DNA from: Chromera velia
Lineage: Eukaryota > Sar > Chromeraceae
Length of the DNA stretch: 38,853 nt
Assembly (NCBI GenBank): GCA_018398765.1
Contig: JAHBMJ010000917.1
Coordinates: 1 to 38,853, forward strand
Direction: 5' to 3'
The notes under the pieces were generated by a model. It was not told where the DNA came from. It ran no database searches and saw nothing but the letters and a program-made list of their open reading frames with translations. Position 1 is the stretch's first letter. Every line of letters begins with the position of its first letter. The position numbers were made by a program, and so were the translations under genes. Shown here in pieces: positions 20,910-31,042 of the stretch.

Positions 20910-21968
20910 TCATTTCTGTTCTTGGGAGTAGGTCATTTACTGACTTGGTCTGTCTTGCTCTGCTTGGGCCGCACTCCGGCCCTGGAGATCTTCAGCCCGA
21001 AAAATGTCACCTCAGTCTGCATGAAATGGCATTTCGACAATTTTGCCTAGCAATTTTGCATACAATTTATTTTCACTCAACAAACGCAAAACAATTCTGA
21101 TGTGTCTCTTGTGCTCTTCTCTTGACAATGTATGTGAATAAATTAGAATGTCATCCAGAAAAACCGAAACAAAACGGTCAAAACAAGAGCGAAGAGCAAA
21201 TTGAATCAACCTCATCGCTGCAGGAGGCGTGTTTATCAACCTAAAAGAAATAACCAGCCAGTCAAAAGAACTATAGCGTATAGTGAAAGCTGTCTTTGGG
21301 ATGTCTTCTTTTTTGACCCTCATTTGGTGATAATACTACCTGAGGTCCAGTGTTGTAAAGAACCGGGCCCCATGCAATCGATCAATCAACTCTTGCAGGT
21401 GAGGGAGAGAATGCTTATCTTTAATAGTGATGCGATTCAAGCCAGTGTAGTCACAATACATTCTCATCGAGCCATCTTTCTTTTGTATAAAAAGAACAGG
21501 CGCAGCATAAGGAGAAGCAGACGGTCGGATGAATCCTTGTTCAAGGTATGTATCTATCTGTCTCCTCAGCTCATCTGTCTCTCCCACTGATAGCCGATAA
21601 GGCGGATGGGCAGGAGGTGAATGACCGGGCTCAAGTTCGATTTTGAAATCCAAATGAGGTCCTCTTGACGGTGGCAGATGAGAGAGACGATTGGGAAAAA
21701 GAAACGCATGATCTGCCACAATTCCTTTCACATCCTGAAAAACATCTGCATCTAGTCGAAAAAGAAAAGCACGCATGTCTGACAAATCAGGGGCAGAGCA
21801 AGCAGGATGATCAGACGGAAGAGAAGAGAGAAAGTCAGAAGAAAGAAAATCAGAACCCACGTTCCCTCCATCATTCATTCTCCCCTTTCCTTTTCCCTCA
21901 CTCACTTCAGTTGCATGCACGAAGCACTCTTGTTCCCCCTCTCCTGCAGGCCAGTGTGTCGTCTCCAT
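20910..21968 (-). pseudogene. pol: Reverse transcriptase of gypsy element 2 (broken)
   Basis: RT motifs in order: 'LEPGHSPPAHPPYRLS', 'QGFIRPSASPYAAPVLFI', 'KKDGSMRMYCDYTGLNR', 'FFTTLDLR' (catalytic Asp), then TAG at 21336, 'YYHQMRVKKEDIPKTAF', and 'VFLDDILIYS' with both Asp of the YXDD-type box present. After 'ENKLYAKL' a 13-bp tandem duplication shifts the frame. The next frame resumes with 'LSKCHFMQTEVTFFG' and meets TGA 20933 where related elements have Trp ('WPTPKN'). Confidence 0.8.
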
Positions 21969-22148
21969 TCTCAGGATGTGGCAGACAGCACCTTTTCGAA
22001 TTGCTCGTTTGGCCTACGCAGAAGAAAAGACAGGAGGGCAAGGTTGATTCTCTTCACATGCACCCCCCCGAATAATGACTTCCTGGCCGTTAAAGAAGAA
22101 ACGAAGAGAACGAGACCAATAACTAAGTTTTGGTTGGTGGACGTCACT

Positions 22149-22475
22149 CTATTTTCTTCCCAAGATGATATCATAGTCATCCAGGTCAGCCAGCAATGCA
22201 CCGACTGTCTCTCGATACCCTTGAATATGAAGGGGAACAGAAGGTGCATACTCACTGACCTCTCGTCCTCTGGGCTCCTTCACGGCTACCCTACATCTCA
22301 TCGGGGTCCTAAACCTGCGAATATGTAACTGACGCAGGTGTGCAAACTTGCTATCAATGAAAATATTATCAGCTCCAATGTCATACAAAACTCTGACTGG
22401 AGCACCCGCGACAGTACCGTGATAGACAAAACCAGTCTCAAACGAATCATCCTCATCATCCTCTTCCTTATTCAA
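22149..22475 (-). pseudogene. Protease region of gypsy element 2
   Basis: The open frame contains 'VRVLYDIGADNIFID', the retropepsin loop with the catalytic Asp kept and the Ser/Thr position now Ile. It ends with 'LLADLDDYDIILGRK', the strand that closes the fold, followed by TAG 22149 where related elements have Trp. This frame differs from that of gag, so an indel or an ancestral frameshift lies between 22970 and 22475. Confidence 0.7.
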
Positions 22476-22969
22476 TTCTTCATCTGTTTTCTACCTTTTA
22501 TCTTCCTCAACTTCATAACGTACCGTCAGGTCGGGTTCGACCACGGTCTCGTCATTCTCGTTTCAGCCTCTGATCGTCCTCACCCCAGCTACCCATCTCG
22601 ATCCAGCCTTGTGCACTGGTTGATGTCCACTCAGCTGAGGTTGAGGCGATCCACCGAAGGAGGGAGACCATACACGTCTTCTGTCACCGGAGCCAAAGCC
22701 TCTTCCAGGTGACATGGGTGAACTTGGACTGTTACCTCTCTGTTTAGACCTCCGGACCCTCTCCCCCTTATAAGTTAAGTAACTTGATTGATGGGATATG
22801 GGAAGGGAAGGGATGGGTAAGGAGGAGGTGGCCAGGGGTACCCAGGCGTCGCCCCAAAACCCAGGACGAAAGGGGCAAATCCTGGAGATGCCCTGGGTAG
22901 CCACGGAGATCTGGATTGAGATGTCGTTTAAATGGTCCACATGTGTGGAGGAAGTTGAGGTCCATTCCT

Positions 22970-23668
22970 ACATGTGGCCATCATGTGGGTGTTCTCTCCA
23001 CATAGAAGACACCGATTCAGTCTTCCCCTGCTCTCCCACACCGTTTATGGAATCAATGGGTGTTGGGGTGGAAGTCTTCTCGAAGGTCGCACCCCAACGC
23101 CACATAATTCCATAGGAGCCGGTTCTGTGGGATTCATCACCGGACTCAGATCAGACGGGGGCCCTCGCGACCAACGGCTTTGAGAGCGTGAACTGGCCTG
23201 CTTGAGCCAGATTTCGCTGTCTAACGCCTTCTCCATTGCTTCGTCTAATGTTGCCGGCTCCATCCTGTCAGTCTCATACATTATCCCGGGCGGCAAACCC
23301 TCAATATAGTCCTCTATGAGATCCTCCTCACTCGTATTTGTGATCTTCAACGCGAGAAGGGAGAATTCTTTGTTGTAGTCGTCGACCGTCCCTGTGCACC
23401 TGAGGGACAACACCTACTTTCTCGCCTTCCTCCTCTCATGTTTCTCCTTATACCTGCGTCGCAGCACCTCACGCAACGCAGGCCAGTCTGCAAACCCCAT
23501 GCCTCTCTTCACACGTAAGTCGAACCAGTCCCTCAGCTCCTTGCACAGGAAGGACTTCGCGAGGCTAAGCTGACGATGAGGAGCAACATTCGCATTGGTA
23601 AAGTAGTCGTCGGTGTCCGTAATAAACCTCTCCACAGTCACTTTATTCAGTCCTGTGCCAGGCCACAC
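22970..23668 (-). pseudogene. gag: gag of gypsy element 2 (broken)
   Basis: The frame reads 'VTVERFITDTDDYFTNANV', 'LAKSFLCKELRDWFDLRV' and 'ALREVLRRRYKEKHERRK', meets TAG at 23414, then continues with 'GTVDDYNKEFSLLALK' and 'EDYIEGLPPGI', a typical Ty3 capsid layout. The CCHC knuckle at 23011-22970 ('CLLCGENTHMMATC') is intact and in the same frame. The ATG at 23668 lies inside the 129-bp repeat, so the true N-terminus may be lost or replaced there. Confidence 0.75.
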
Positions 23669-23765
23669 TTATTAAAGTCCGCGCGCGCATCGCCGCGGTA
23701 CCGCCGGCCTCGCGGCTCCACCACTCCGCGGGCCCGTCGCGTACTCGCCGTTCGGAGCTGGCCTA
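23637..23765 (-). repeat. 129-bp GC-rich direct repeat, copy B (5' flank of gypsy element 2)
   Basis: This is the partner of 18240-18368. Its inner edge merges with the gag reading frame and its outer edge is cut by the inverted-repeat element that starts at 23772. The frame is open across the junction into gag, so the repeat may supply the present ATG at 23668. Confidence 0.85.
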
Positions 23766-23771
23766 CAAAGC

Positions 23772-24100
23772 CTAGGCGTCGGCTAAAGAAAAAAAAAAAA
23801 AAGATCGTCCAAAACCCTTTATTTTTTTTTTTTTCTTTTTCAGTCAAACAACTGTTGTTCAGATGTTGCAAAACTGTTGTTCATATGTTGCACAACTGTT
23901 GTTAAATGTTTTTTTGGGTAAAAAAAGTAAAAAAGAAAGAAAAGAAAAAAATCTCTTCTAATCATTTATTTTTTTTCTTTAGCCGACACCTAGTACAAAA
24001 CCATTGGAACACAACTGCCCTTTACCATTGGGAACCCATTGGGACACGATGGCTGGCGGGTTAAATCACCTCATCATCATCATCATCAGCCGACGCCTAG
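23772..24100. mobile_element. MITE-like element, 13-bp TIRs and 8-bp target duplication (hAT type)
   Basis: CTAGGCGTCGGCT at 23772-23784 is perfectly inverted at 24088-24100. The 8-bp sequence TACAAAGC flanks both ends exactly (23764-23771 and 24101-24108). An 8-bp duplication and short TIRs are the hallmark of hAT elements. A second 3'-like end, with one mismatch in the TIR and followed by TACAAAAC, lies internally at 23978-23999, suggesting a nested insertion or a duplicated end. The interior has A and T homopolymers, three copies of a 22-bp unit at 23850-23915 and an ATC repeat. It has no coding capacity, so it would depend on a transposase in trans. Confidence 0.8.
23850..23915. repeat. 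22-bp tandem repeat, three copies, inside the MITE
   Basis: The motif AACTGTTGTT starts at 23850, 23872 and 23894, each followed by a CAnATGTTGCA-like segment in the first two units. The period is exactly 22 bp. Confidence 0.85.
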
Positions 24101-24387
24101 TACAAAGCTTACTTAAAGAAGTTTGGGTTACTACAGGTGGTACATATATTATTCGATTTTTTTATTATTATTCGATCTATAGATACTGGCTCTTAAGTAT
24201 ACTCTGTATAGATCTAGTTCTAGAATCTTGATTTAATGTCATCTACCGGTAATCTACCGACTACGAGCTACAGCGCTGCTACATTAGCAGTTACGTACTA
24301 CTGCATATGCACTCTAACGCCTTGCCAGAATGCTTCAGCCGATTGCTTCTCTGGCTTGTTCTATGGTTGCCTCCGTCTGTGTGAATC

Positions 24388-25140
24388 CTAGACTCCTTCC
24401 AACGAGTTGACCAGGTCTTGCATCCCCTGATTCTCAAGCACGCCTGACACATCTTCAGATAGGCAAGCGACCACGGCAGCATCTGCCAGGAGGTCCAGAG
24501 AGGTAGGAGCGTCCAGCCCTGGAATCTCGATGCCGGCTGTTTTCTTCAAAGACGATGAAACGGATTCACCCAAGCTCATCACACTGGAAAGGGGCAAAGA
24601 GTATCCCTTGGAGGGATGAAAAACAAACCCCGGGTGAAGAAAAACAGACCGGAGCTCCTCGGAATTGTACGCAGACAGCTCCGCCTCCACCTCCCTCTTT
24701 GCCTTCAGATACCGGTCCAGGAGTGGTGGTGCTGACTTTGCAGAAACGAAGACGAACGCCTTTGTGCGCGGACTTTTCAAGGCTTCCCGCGCAGGGATCA
24801 GAGCACTATCTCTGTTGGCCTGTTCGTATGTCACGTTCTCTCCTGAGGACTTAGAGCCACTGAAGAAACTGTTCATTCGGCTCTCCAGAAGAATTCCAAT
24901 CGAATGCACCACCGCGTCCACCTCCGGCACAAGAGCTCCAACGCAAACAGGGTCAAGGGCGCTCCCTGCCCTCCAGTCGACCTTGTTGGCCCATGCTTGG
25001 CCCTTCAACTCCGCGCCTGGTTGACCTCTTCTGCTGAGGGCCACGACCTCACAATTCCTCAACAGCGCCTTCCGGCAAATTTCAGACCCAACAAATCCTG
25101 TCCCCCCAAGCACAAGCAACTTCTTCTTGGCCCCCGACAT
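24388..25140 (-). CDS. COQ11-like atypical short-chain dehydrogenase, 250 aa
   Basis: A single exon with ATG at 25140 and TAG at 24388-24390. Residues 8-20 carry the NAD(P)-binding 'LLVLGGTGFVGSE' (G12-x2-G15-x2-G18 at the first strand-helix turn), and 'VVALSRRGQ' is the second strand. 'VDAVVHSIGILLESR' (74-88) and 'YEQANRDSALIPAREAL' (105-121) match the pattern of the yeast Coq11/YLR290C group. 'FVFVSAKSAPP' gives Ser133, and Y144-xxx-K148 is the SDR catalytic pair. 'LHPGFVFHP' is the usual substrate-side loop. Coq11 proteins associate with the mitochondrial coenzyme Q synthesis complex. The N-terminus is not strongly presequence-like, so location is inferred only. A complex I NDUFA9-type SDR is a weaker alternative because that family is longer. 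The gene is divergent from SF3B2. Confidence 0.8.
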   Translation of the reverse strand: MSGAKKKLLVLGGTGFVGSEICRKALLRNCEVVALSRRGQPGAELKGQAWANKVDWRAGSALDPVCVGALVPEVDAVVHSIGILLESRMNSFFSGSKSSGENVTYEQANRDSALIPAREALKSPRTKAFVFVSAKSAPPLLDRYLKAKREVEAELSAYNSEELRSVFLHPGFVFHPSKGYSLPLSSVMSLGESVSSSLKKTAGIEIPGLDAPTSLDLLADAAVVACLSEDVSGVLENQGMQDLVNSLEGV

Positions 25141-25954
25141 TCTTTTTCAGCCTTGCTATGGTTCCAAAGACAGCCTCCAAGACAACGTCACGACACGGGT
25201 GCACTAAAAATTCGAGAGAAGTTTGAACAGAAGGCGACTCGAGATCACCAATCTCCTGTTATGCGAGACACGCGCAGTACATGCGGTCGCAGCTCTCCTC
25301 TTACTGACACACAGCGCTCCGTAGAATCAAGTGTGTGCTAGTGGAGAGGCGCAAATCAAGAGAAGCCTGTGTGATTGTGTGTCTTGGAAATGTCCCCAAG
25401 TCTCCCCATATCATGGGCCAAAAGTCCTCATTGAAGTTCAATGATCGACCACCCCGTGCACCGTCTACGCCCTTCGATCGATCAGCCGTCTCCTCTACAG
25501 GTTTGGCCACCGGCGCCCGCATGCTCCCGCGGCCGGGCGAAATTAACTAATTATAAGGCGCGGTCGATCCCGCGCGCGCGCGACCGCGTCTTGGCATGTG
25601 CCGCCGCCATCCGCCGCCCCCAAGCATGCATCCCCAAGCTGATTCGGCGTCTCCCGCGGCCGACGGATTTTTGTGAAACCTTGAACTTGGCCTTCCATTA
25701 GCCTTCCAAGGAAACCACCTTGATCTATTATATTTCACCCAGGTTGTTTTATGCCTAACCTCGTTCAATGAGCGGAAGTGACGTTCGAAGTGATTTGTGT
25801 GAGCCGACTGTCCTGGGTCAAACGATTTAACCCTTTGAGCAGGCCCTGTTTGCAGAGACTGCTCGTGGTTTTTTGCTGAGATCTCATTGAGTTCCCTGAG
25901 GAGAATCGATTTTATCCTCTGGTCGACCTGAGCTACCCGTGACTGTCAAGAAGG
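25141..25954. promoter_or_regulatory. Shared intergenic region between COQ11-like and SF3B2 genes
   Basis: The two start codons are 814 bp apart and point away from each other, so this region must hold both promoters. It contains a GC-rich patch at about 25500-25660, including an alternating CG run (GCGCGCGCG near 25572-25581). No TATA box or named factor site is recognised with confidence, and short open frames here lack family features. Confidence 0.5.
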
Positions 25955-28900
25955 ATGTCAGCAGAGGTGGCAGTAGATCTGAAAGAGCTCCGGAAAAAGG
26001 ATCCGGAGGCTGCGAAGAAGTTGAGAAAGAAACTGAATAAGAAAAAACAGAAAGTTGGGGGGGGTCAGAAGAAACCAGTTCTAGACCTTAGGAAGTTGGT
26101 CAAGAAAGACGATCACTCGGACTCAGAAGATGAAGAGGATCAGAAAGAAGAGATTGAGTGGAGTGCAGACGAAGTGAAAATGGATGTGAGGATGCCGACC
26201 ATGATGCCGAACGTTTCCGAAGAAGATCAGGAGAAGGCCCGCGAGAAATTTGAAGAGGCCAAAGCGGCAATGGACGACTTGCGCGAGGCAATTGAGACCT
26301 TCAAAGCGCCCATTGAGGACGGCGAGGGCGCAGAAGAAGAAGAAGCAGAGAAGCCTGACAAGAGAAAGCTGCTCGATGATGACAGTGATGAGGAAGGAGA
26401 CGAGGATTCAGACGAAGAGAAGAAAAACAGAATTTCCAGAAAGAAAAGAAAAATCCTCACTCGCCCTACTGTGCCCTCTCTGAAGAACTCCACACACCGC
26501 CCTGACGTAGTGGAACTCTGGGACACCACCTCTCCGGACCCCCATTTTCTGGTCGGTCGGTCGGTCCGCGTGTTTGACTGAATGAGAAATTTGTCGTTGG
26601 GTGCCCTGTTTTTTCCCTTTCTGTCGGTCTTTCTGTCTGTCTCTGTGTACCTGCGGTGGCGACAGTTGCTGTTTGGCCTCTGCACGACGTCCTGGTGAAT
26701 TTGCCTGCGTGCCTGCCTGAAAACCTGCCTCTTGACTGACCGACAGACTGAGTTTATTTTCTTCCTCTTCTCTGCTTTCATTCAGTCTTCCAGAAAGCTC
26801 CCTCCACCTCAGGGAAGGGGTTTCCCTTCGCAGATAGCGCAGTTGGACGCATACAGGATGAACATGCATCATGAAAGGAAAAAAAGCATTTGCGTGTGTT
26901 GCTGATTGAATGCAGGTCTGGTTGAAGGGCTACCGCAACTCTGTGGAGGTTCCCCGCCACTGGGGGCAGAAGAGCAAGTACATGAGCAAGAAGAGGGCAG
27001 AGCAGAAACAGGCCTTCATTCTCCCTGAGTACATTGAGGCGACGGGCATCGCCAAAATCAGGGAGGCCACTGAGGTGCGTGGACGGGGTTCGGCATTTGG
27101 CTTGATCCCAAAAATATGAATTTTGAAGTTTTTTAGTAGTCTCTCAAGTCTTCAAAGCACGAATTGCCTCTCCGAGTTTGATTCCTACAGATGAAACAAA
27201 AGAGGATAGAGCCACATGGAAGAGATCGTGCGCATGAATGAGGTCCATGAAAGACACACGGACTCTATCTGTCCTTTGTGCGTGTGGGTGTGGGTGTGTA
27301 TTTGTGTGTTTATGTGTGTATGTGGACTTGGTTTCGTGCGTAGAAGCCTTCCGCATGACTAGCGTGTTTTAAAGGCTGTCAATCGCTTTGTGTTGGCGCA
27401 TCGGCAAGATCCGCATTTGCCCTTCGATCTGCAGCGGCGTTGCTCCTTCCGATGCCGGCCTGCAGTCCTGCATGTGATCCTTCTTTCACAGGCCGTGCGT
27501 GCTGCAATCCACTTCACGCCCGCTGTTGATAATCTGCTTGCATTCCTGCCTGTCTCAGACTTGTGCGTCCTTTTGACAATGTGTCTGCAGGCGAAGGAAG
27601 CATTGAAGACGCTCAAACAGAAACAAAGGGAGAAGGCGCGACCGAAAAACAAAAGAATGGACATCGATTATCAGGTGGGTGGGTCTTGGCGGGGAAAGCA
27701 TGTGAGAGGAATTCTTTTCCTTTCGCAGCTTTTCCCTTTCTTTTCTTACCACCTTTCTCCCCCCCCCCCCNNNNNNNNNNNNNNNNNNNNNNNNNNNNNN
27801 NNNNNNNNNNNNNNNNNNNNCCCCCCCCCCCCTCTCCTTTGCGCGTGTGCGTGAGTATGTGCGCTATCTCTCTCCTCTCCCCCTCGAGTGTGTGTGCGTG
27901 TGAAAGGTCTCCGGGTGTGCGTACTTACTGTCTCTCTCTCCGTCCTGTCCTGTCTGCTCCCTTCCTTTTCTCTTTCTGTCTCTCTCTCACTCTCTCACGC
28001 AGGTTCTCCACGAGGCGTTCTTCAAGTACGGCCCTCTGAACAACAAGGCGGCTCGTCCGAAGCTGACCAAATACGGAGACCTGTACTACGAAGGGAAGGA
28101 GAACGAAATCAGGATGAAGCAATACATCCCTGGTGAGTCAGTCGTTCCGTCAGTTAGCTAGTCAGAGCCTTCCTTGGTCGTTTCCCTCTCTGTGCATTCA
28201 ACTTCAGATTGTCTGCATGTGCTTCTGTTCATCTCTCGGCCTGTGAAGCTCGCCCATGCAAGCAAACATGTTTTCAGACGCGGCCCATGCGCATAGCTCT
28301 GCCCTCCAAATGACATCGATTTATAGAGGACCCCAGAGAATGCGTCAGAACTCCGACTTTCCCTTTTCCACCTTCTTTTCTCGAAACCGTGCGTTCAGTA
28401 CAGCTGCCCGCGATAAAAAGAATTGGAAGCAGACATCGTTGGTGTTTCGCTCGTGGATCTCTCATCCGTCTGCATGCTTGCAGGAGCACTGTCGAACAAA
28501 CTTAAGCAGGCTCTCGGGATGGTGGTCGACACGATGCCCCCCCCTTGGCTGCACAACATGCAGAAGGTCGGACCCCCGCCTTCGTACCCCAAGCTCAAAG
28601 TTCCCGGTCAGTCGAAAAGCAGATTTATAACGAGACGTGCATCGCCCTTTTCTATCAGACTGCACGCCAGCTCCATCCCCCGGTCCTGTGTTTATGCTAT
28701 TTCCAAGCCTCTTCCTCCGTATGGCGGTCCGAGAGGGGGGGGGCTGATGGATGTACTCTGTGAAGGGAAACGAATTGGTTGGTTTCGTACGTAAGCGCCC
28801 CGCTTTTGCGCATGGACAACACGCGGATGTGTGATCGGTGGCTCAAAGCAGACAGCAGTTTTGTGACTGTGTGCGCAGGTGTGCGTTCGTTATTCTTCAC

Positions 28901-30985
28901 ATCCTCTTGGCATGCATCGATCTGCTAGAGTCTCTGTTTGCTTCTTCCCATTTTCTGTTTCTTCCTTAATTCTCTACCTATTTGCGTGCCTGCCTGCCTA
29001 CTTGCCTGCAGGAGTGAACGCACCGATCCCCCCTGGGGCCGAGTACGGATTCCAACCGGGAGGGTGGGGAAAGCCTCCGGTGGATGCGGAAGGCAACCCT
29101 CTGTGGGGCTATCTGGGAGGAGACTATACCGATACAGTGGATGAAGGTCAGTCACTCGGTTTGTGCTGTCATGTTCTTCTGCATCTATTCATGCAGTGTC
29201 GGTATTTGAGAGGTCAAAATGAGCAGCTGAAGAAGTAAACCCCCAAAAAAGGCCGTCTCCCCTTTTCTCACTTCTGTATCATCTCTCTTGCCTCTTTGTC
29301 GAGGCCGTTGGAGCGACGGCAAGCACATCCTTTGAGAAAGAAACAAGGAAGGGAAGAAAGGAAAAAAAATGCCAGACCCATACGTCGAGGAAAGAAAAAC
29401 AAAAATGCAAATTTGTTCTTCTCTTGCCCAAATTCCTCTCTCTCTTGGTTTGACGTCCGGATTCATACGAAGCATGGGAGGAAACTGGGGCGCTTGCGTG
29501 AAATGTGTGAGTGCGCATGGATTCGCATGGTCTGGTTTTCAGGTGCCCTTTGGGGGGAGTTTGAGTACAAGTCAGAGGACGAGGAAGAGGAGGACGAGGA
29601 GGGCATCGAGGCCCCAGAGAACGTCCAGGCAGGAATTGAAGGAGCGGAGACACCTGCAGGATTCCAGTCTGTCAGCAATCTCGGTCAGTTAGTCAAATGG
29701 GAAGGGCGTGAACCCCATCTGAAAAGACAGACACAAGTTTCTTTTTCTTTTGTGTCAAGTCTGATGTCAGATGAGAAATCCTTAACATCATTTCTCTTTG
29801 TGTTGCGTTTCCGTTCCCCTGGCGCCTCTTTTGCACATGAACCTGTACATGTGTGCGTCTGTCTGTCTGTGCGTGTGCAGGCGGGCTGACCCCTCTCGGT
29901 CTGGACGACGGGATGACGTCCATCACGAGCGGGCTGACGGGTCTCCAGTCGGTGCAGGGGGTTCCGGGTCTCCCGTCCTCTGTGGGACTTCACACTCCTG
30001 GTTCGTTCGTTCGTTCGTTGATTGGCTCGTTGGTCGTGTTGGTCTCTTCACTGAGGGGGGGGAGGGGAAAAACTGGGAAGATGGGGACAGTGGGAAGCGT
30101 CTAGTCTGGCTGCGTGTCTTTGTCTTCTGAATGTGTGTGTGTGTGTGTGTGTATGTGTGTGCGCGCGTCTTTCCTTTTCGGTTTCTGGTGCGCCTTCCTG
30201 TTCTTCAAACAGTGAAAATGCACAAGAAGCAATTATGGGCACAAACGAAGGGTTGCCATGAGAGGCAGTGGAAAGAAAAGTTTGAAACGCAGGCAAGATA
30301 TCAAACAAAGAGACATCTGCTTCTTTGGTTCTCATGTCTCCGTATTCCTCTCTGCTCTCTCTGTCCCTGCACTCTCTCACTGACTGCCTGACTGCAGGTG
30401 GGACCATCTCCTCTCAGACAGGCGCCGTCTCCGGAGCGTTGCCCTACCAAGTCCTCCAACAGCAAGCTGTGGCTCCAGGGGCTTTGGCGAATTCCGGGCA
30501 GATCTTCGGATCCGCTGCAACTTATCAACTGCCTCCAGCAGGAGCGGCGGCGGGAGCGAACACCCCGGGGATGATCAACTGGGGCGGCGGCATCGCGACT
30601 CCCATGAGGGGGGTTGGGGGCGGGTTGATGACCCCGGGTGGGGGGGCCTCTTCGGTGACACCCGGTCAGATGATGTCCCTGGGAGAGGGGGGTGCGGAGG
30701 ATGGCGAGGCCTTCGCAGGTGACGACATCAGAAGACAGTTGATGGAACAGGAGTCGGCAGCAGTGAGAGCGCGGCAGGCTGCAGGACAGGCACTGCCTGG
30801 AGAGAAGAAAGGAAAGGGCGGTGAGTAGTTTGTGTGTGTTGTTTTCTCTTGTCTTCTCTTCTCTGTCTGGGCCTTTGGGCTTGCTCGACTTGTGTACAAC
30901 TGCGTTCTCCCCCCAAGCTCAATGGATGTTTATCTGTTTCGGTTCATTTCCTCTTCTGTGTCCTCCTGGTTCTTTTGTCCCTTTG

Positions 30986-31042
<57 letters not shown>

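Larger units (their letters stand above)
18609..23668 (-). mobile_element. Ty3/gypsy chromovirus 2, decayed (gag-PR-RT-RH-IN-chromodomain)
   Basis: Reading the minus strand from high to low coordinates, the order is gag (23668-23045), CCHC knuckle (23011-22970), protease (22475-22149), RT (about 21970-20910), RNase H (about 20908-20300), integrase (20266-18982) and chromodomain (18890-18743). Stops fall at 23414, 22149, 22014, 21336, 20933, 20267, 19555 and 19465. Frame changes come from a 13-bp tandem duplication at 21038-21059, an indel near 19865-19885 and a 4-bp insertion at about 18984-18987. It is clearly related to element 1 in architecture but is not a close copy: the two differ widely in protein sequence. 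Direct repeats of 129 bp flank it. Confidence 0.85.

Noticed and set aside
22338-22712. Plus-strand ORF with a hydrophobic stretch
   Set aside because: Antisense to the gypsy element 2 protease and gag spacer; no independent support.
22475-22970. Programmed gag-pol frameshift in element 2
   Set aside because: A frame change does occur between knuckle and protease, but element 1 has one frame throughout and element 2 has other clear indels, so a mutation is the simpler reading.
24555-25341. Plus-strand ORFs over the COQ11-like gene
   Set aside because: Antisense shadows of a gene with clear Rossmann and YxxxK motifs on the minus strand.
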